The notes beneath the pieces are model-generated. The model was not told the DNA's origin. It saw only the letters and a program-made list of their open reading frames with translations, and did no database searches. Both the position numbers and the translations under genes were made by a program. This document shows, in pieces, positions 5,054-7,631 of a DNA stretch of 7,631 bases. The first letter of the stretch is position 1, and the number at the start of each line of letters is the position of its first letter. This stretch comes from Pseudarthrobacter sp. (GTDB lineage Bacteria; Actinomycetota; Actinomycetes; Actinomycetales; Micrococcaceae): NCBI GenBank assembly GCA_013362385.1, contig JABFWC010000416.1, positions 1-7,631 of the forward strand. The letters are read 5' to 3'.

Positions 5054-7597
5054 GTGCGTATCCCACTTTCCTGGCTGCGGGAGTTCGCAGCAGTACCGGC
5101 CGGCGCAACGGCCGAAGACGTCATGGCGGAACTGGTCAAGGTCGGCTTCGAGGAGGAAGCGGTCCACCGCCCCACCGACACCCTTCAGGGCCCCATCGTG
5201 GTGGGCCAGGTCCTGAGCCTGGTCAAGGAACCGCAGAGCAACGGCAAGACCATCAACTGGTGCCAGGTCCGCGTTGTCCCCGAGGGGCAGGAGCAGACCC
5301 TCACCGGCAAGGGCATCGATCCCTCCGGTGTGCAGGGCATCGTCTGCGGCGCGCACAACTTCGTTGAAGGCGACAAGGTGGTGGTCACGCTTCCGGGCGC
5401 CGTGCTGCCCGGCGACTTCCACATCTCGGCACGCAAGACCTATGGGCACCTCTCCGCCGGCATGATCGCCTCTGTCCGCGAACTGGGCATCGGTGAGGAC
5501 CACGACGGCATCCTGGTGCTGTCCCGCATCGGCTTGGATCCGGAAGTGGGCACCGACGCGATGGAGCTGCTGGGCCTGTATGACGAGGCCGCGGAAATCA
5601 ACGTCACCCCCGACCGAGGCTACGCCTTCTCCATCCGTGGCGTGGCCCGCGAATACGCCCACGCCACCGGAACCGCCTTCACGGATCCGGCCGGCAAGGT
5701 CCAGGCCCCGGCGGAACTTTCCGGCGGCTACGGCGTCAAGCTCAACGACGACGCACCCATCTACGGCAAGCCCGGCTGCGACCGCTTCGTGGCGCGCACC
5801 GTCCGCGGCGTGGACGCCACCCGGCCCACCCCGCCGTGGATGGCCTCACGGCTTCGCCTGGCAGGCATCCGCTCCATCTCCCTGCCGGTCGACATCTCCA
5901 ACTACGTCATGCTCGAGCTCGGGCAGCCCACGCACTGCTACGACCTGGACACCCTCTCCGGCGATATCGTGGTGCGCCGCGCCGCGGCAGGGGAGAAGAT
6001 CACCACCCTGGACGGCAAGGAACGCACCCTTGACGCCGAGGACCTTCTCATCACCGACGACTCCGGGGCCATCGGCATCGCCGGCGTGATGGGCGGCGCC
6101 GCCACCGAGGTGGGCGATTCGACGTCGAACATCCTGGTGGAAGCCGCGCACTTCGACGAGGTGTCCATCGGCCGGTCCCGGCGCCGCCACAAGCTGCCCT
6201 CGGAGGCGTCCAAGCGCTTCGAGCGCGGCGTGGACTGGCAGGTTGCCGGAATTGCGGCGCAGCGCGTGGTGGACCTGCTCGTGGAGCTCGCCGGCGGTAT
6301 TGCCGACGAAGCGGGAACGGACGTCGGAACCGCTCCGGAAACGTTGACCATTGACCTGCCGGTTGGTTTTGCAGCCGCCCGGATCGGCATCGACTTCACC
6401 GAAGAGCAGATCACCACGTCCCTGGTTGACCTGGGCGCCGCTGTGGAAAAGCGCGACGACGGCTGGACCGTGACGCCGCCGAGCTGGCGCAGCGACCTGG
6501 AGACCAAGGAAGACCTGACCGAGGAGATCGCCCGGCTGGTGGGCTACGACAAGATCCCCGCCACGCTGCCGGTTGCTCCTCCGGGCCGGGGCCTCACCCG
6601 CGTCCAGCAGCAGCGCCGCCGCCTGATCCAGGCCCTGGCCGATGCCGGACTGACAGAGGTGCTGGCCTACCCGTTCGTGTCCAAGGCCGCGAACGACACC
6701 TTCGGCGTTGCCGAACAGGGTGCCAAGCGGAGCGCCGTCAAGCTGGCCAACCCGATCAGCGAGGAGCAGGGGTACCTGCGCACTTCCATCCTGCCCGGGC
6801 TGATCGAGGTGGCCAAGCGGAACCACTCCCGCGGCTTCCGCGACCTGGCCCTGTTCGAATCCGGACTGGTCTTCCTGCCCGGCGAAACCCTGGGAACCGC
6901 CTCGATTCCGCCGCTCGGAGCCAAACCCTCCGATGAGGTGCTGGATGCACTGTTCGACGGCGTCCCGGCCCAGCCCTTCCATGTCGCCGCCGTCCTTACG
7001 GGCCACGATTCCCCGGCCGCAGCCGGACACACGCCGCGGGCGTGGGACTGGGCCGACGCCCTGGACGTGGCCCGCCTCGCCGGCGACGTCCTCGGCGTCG
7101 ACCTCGTGGTAAGCCAGGGCAGCCACCAGGCCTTCCACCCCGGCCGGGCCGCGCAGCTGGCGCTGCGCACCGGCGAAGTGGTGGGCTACGCCGGCGAACT
7201 GCACCCCAAGCTGCTCGCAGCGTCGGACATGCCTGCCCGCACCGTGGCCCTGGAAATCAATGCCGACGCCCTGTTCGAGGCTGCGCCCGACGTGATCGTG
7301 GCCCGCCACATTTCCACTTTCCCCGTGGCCACCCAGGACGTTGCCCTGGTGGTACCGGCTGACGTCCCGGCCGACGCGGTGCTCGCCGCGCTGCGCGAAG
7401 GTGCGGGGGAACTGCTCGAGGATGTCGCCCTGTTCGACGTCTACGCCGGCAAGGGCATCGAGGAAGGCAAGAAGTCCCTGGCCTTCGGGCTGCGGTTCCG
7501 TGCCGCCGACCGCACTCTGACGGCCGACGAAGCCTCGGCCGCCCGCGAAAGCGCCGTTGCCCTGGCCGGGGAACGCTTCGGAGCCGTCCAGCGCTAG
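5054..7597 (+). CDS. pheT: Phenylalanyl-tRNA synthetase beta subunit
   Basis: An 847-residue beta subunit, of usual bacterial length, that binds and edits tRNA-Phe and pairs with PheS. Domains in order: the N-terminal MRIPLSWLREF signature; an EMAP/OB tRNA-binding fold at about 44-155 (GPIVVGQVLS, IVCGAHNF, GMIAS); the B3/B4 editing domain at about 210-385 (SISLPVDISNYVMLELGQPTH, GIAGVMGG, LVEAAHFDEVSI); B5 at about 425-505 (PPSWRSDLETKEDLTEEIARL, VGYDKIP); the catalytic-like core at about 520-690 (LANPISEEQGYLRTSILPGL, FESGLVF); and the FDX-ACB anticodon domain at about 752-847 (STFPVATQDVALVV, FRAADRTL). The start is GTG 5054, giving the conserved MRIPLSW N-terminus 2 bases after the pheS stop with GGAG 8 bases upstream. 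The frame is open far upstream, but that part is a shadow of pheS. A TAG ends it, and the 34 bases left show no gene or terminator. Confidence 0.98.
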   Translation: MRIPLSWLREFAAVPAGATAEDVMAELVKVGFEEEAVHRPTDTLQGPIVVGQVLSLVKEPQSNGKTINWCQVRVVPEGQEQTLTGKGIDPSGVQGIVCGAHNFVEGDKVVVTLPGAVLPGDFHISARKTYGHLSAGMIASVRELGIGEDHDGILVLSRIGLDPEVGTDAMELLGLYDEAAEINVTPDRGYAFSIRGVAREYAHATGTAFTDPAGKVQAPAELSGGYGVKLNDDAPIYGKPGCDRFVARTVRGVDATRPTPPWMASRLRLAGIRSISLPVDISNYVMLELGQPTHCYDLDTLSGDIVVRRAAAGEKITTLDGKERTLDAEDLLITDDSGAIGIAGVMGGAATEVGDSTSNILVEAAHFDEVSIGRSRRRHKLPSEASKRFERGVDWQVAGIAAQRVVDLLVELAGGIADEAGTDVGTAPETLTIDLPVGFAAARIGIDFTEEQITTSLVDLGAAVEKRDDGWTVTPPSWRSDLETKEDLTEEIARLVGYDKIPATLPVAPPGRGLTRVQQQRRRLIQALADAGLTEVLAYPFVSKAANDTFGVAEQGAKRSAVKLANPISEEQGYLRTSILPGLIEVAKRNHSRGFRDLALFESGLVFLPGETLGTASIPPLGAKPSDEVLDALFDGVPAQPFHVAAVLTGHDSPAAAGHTPRAWDWADALDVARLAGDVLGVDLVVSQGSHQAFHPGRAAQLALRTGEVVGYAGELHPKLLAASDMPARTVALEINADALFEAAPDVIVARHISTFPVATQDVALVVPADVPADAVLAALREGAGELLEDVALFDVYAGKGIEEGKKSLAFGLRFRAADRTLTADEASAARESAVALAGERFGAVQR

Positions 7598-7631
7598 GCG
7601 CCCGGAAACCCACCAAAATCAGAAGTCCCCG

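Noticed and set aside
5846..7309. 487-codon open frame on the minus strand opposite pheT
   Set aside because: It lies wholly antisense to the conserved pheT sequence; long antisense frames are expected in GC-rich genes. Its His/Gly/Arg-rich translation resembles no family.

Overview
The window is GC-rich, gene-dense chromosomal DNA. The protein families suggest a Gram-positive actinobacterium of the Arthrobacter/Micrococcaceae type: an Rv2578c-family radical SAM protein, an actinobacterial-type LexA box, a GTG-started pheT, and start codons placed about 6 bases after a TANNNT -10 element with no Shine-Dalgarno (leaderless style). The genus is inferred from resemblance only. I see no tRNA, rRNA, CRISPR array, insertion sequence or phage gene.

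Layout, left to right. (1) 1-831, minus strand: the N-terminal part of an MFS drug-type exporter that runs off the left edge. Its family resemblance stops abruptly about 40 bases before the edge. (2) 832-1018: divergent intergenic region with three 16-bp tandem repeats in front of the MFS gene and a leaderless-type promoter for the next gene. (3) 1019-1471, plus strand: a MutT-like Nudix hydrolase. (4) 1517-3790, minus strand: in transcription order, a small HExxH protein, a SIMPL/DUF541 protein overlapping it by one base, and then an Rv2578c-family radical SAM protein. The radical SAM gene has its own promoter with a near-consensus LexA (SOS) box between -35 and -10. (5) 3791-3989: divergent intergenic region containing an unusually structured element upstream of pheS. 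It has a 12-bp perfect long-range inverted repeat enclosing a 42-nt hairpin and a small GAAA-loop hairpin. (6) 3990-7597, plus strand: pheS and pheT, complete, separated by 2 bases.

How the genes fit together. pheS and pheT encode the two subunits of one enzyme, phenylalanyl-tRNA synthetase. The Nudix protein (cleansing of damaged nucleotides) and the SOS-controlled SplB-like radical SAM protein converge tail to tail, and both plausibly relate to nucleic-acid damage, though nothing ties them into one operon. The HExxH/SIMPL pair looks translationally coupled and has no assigned pathway. The strongest candidates for something undescribed are the structured element before pheS, the LexA-controlled radical SAM gene and the coupled HExxH-SIMPL pair.
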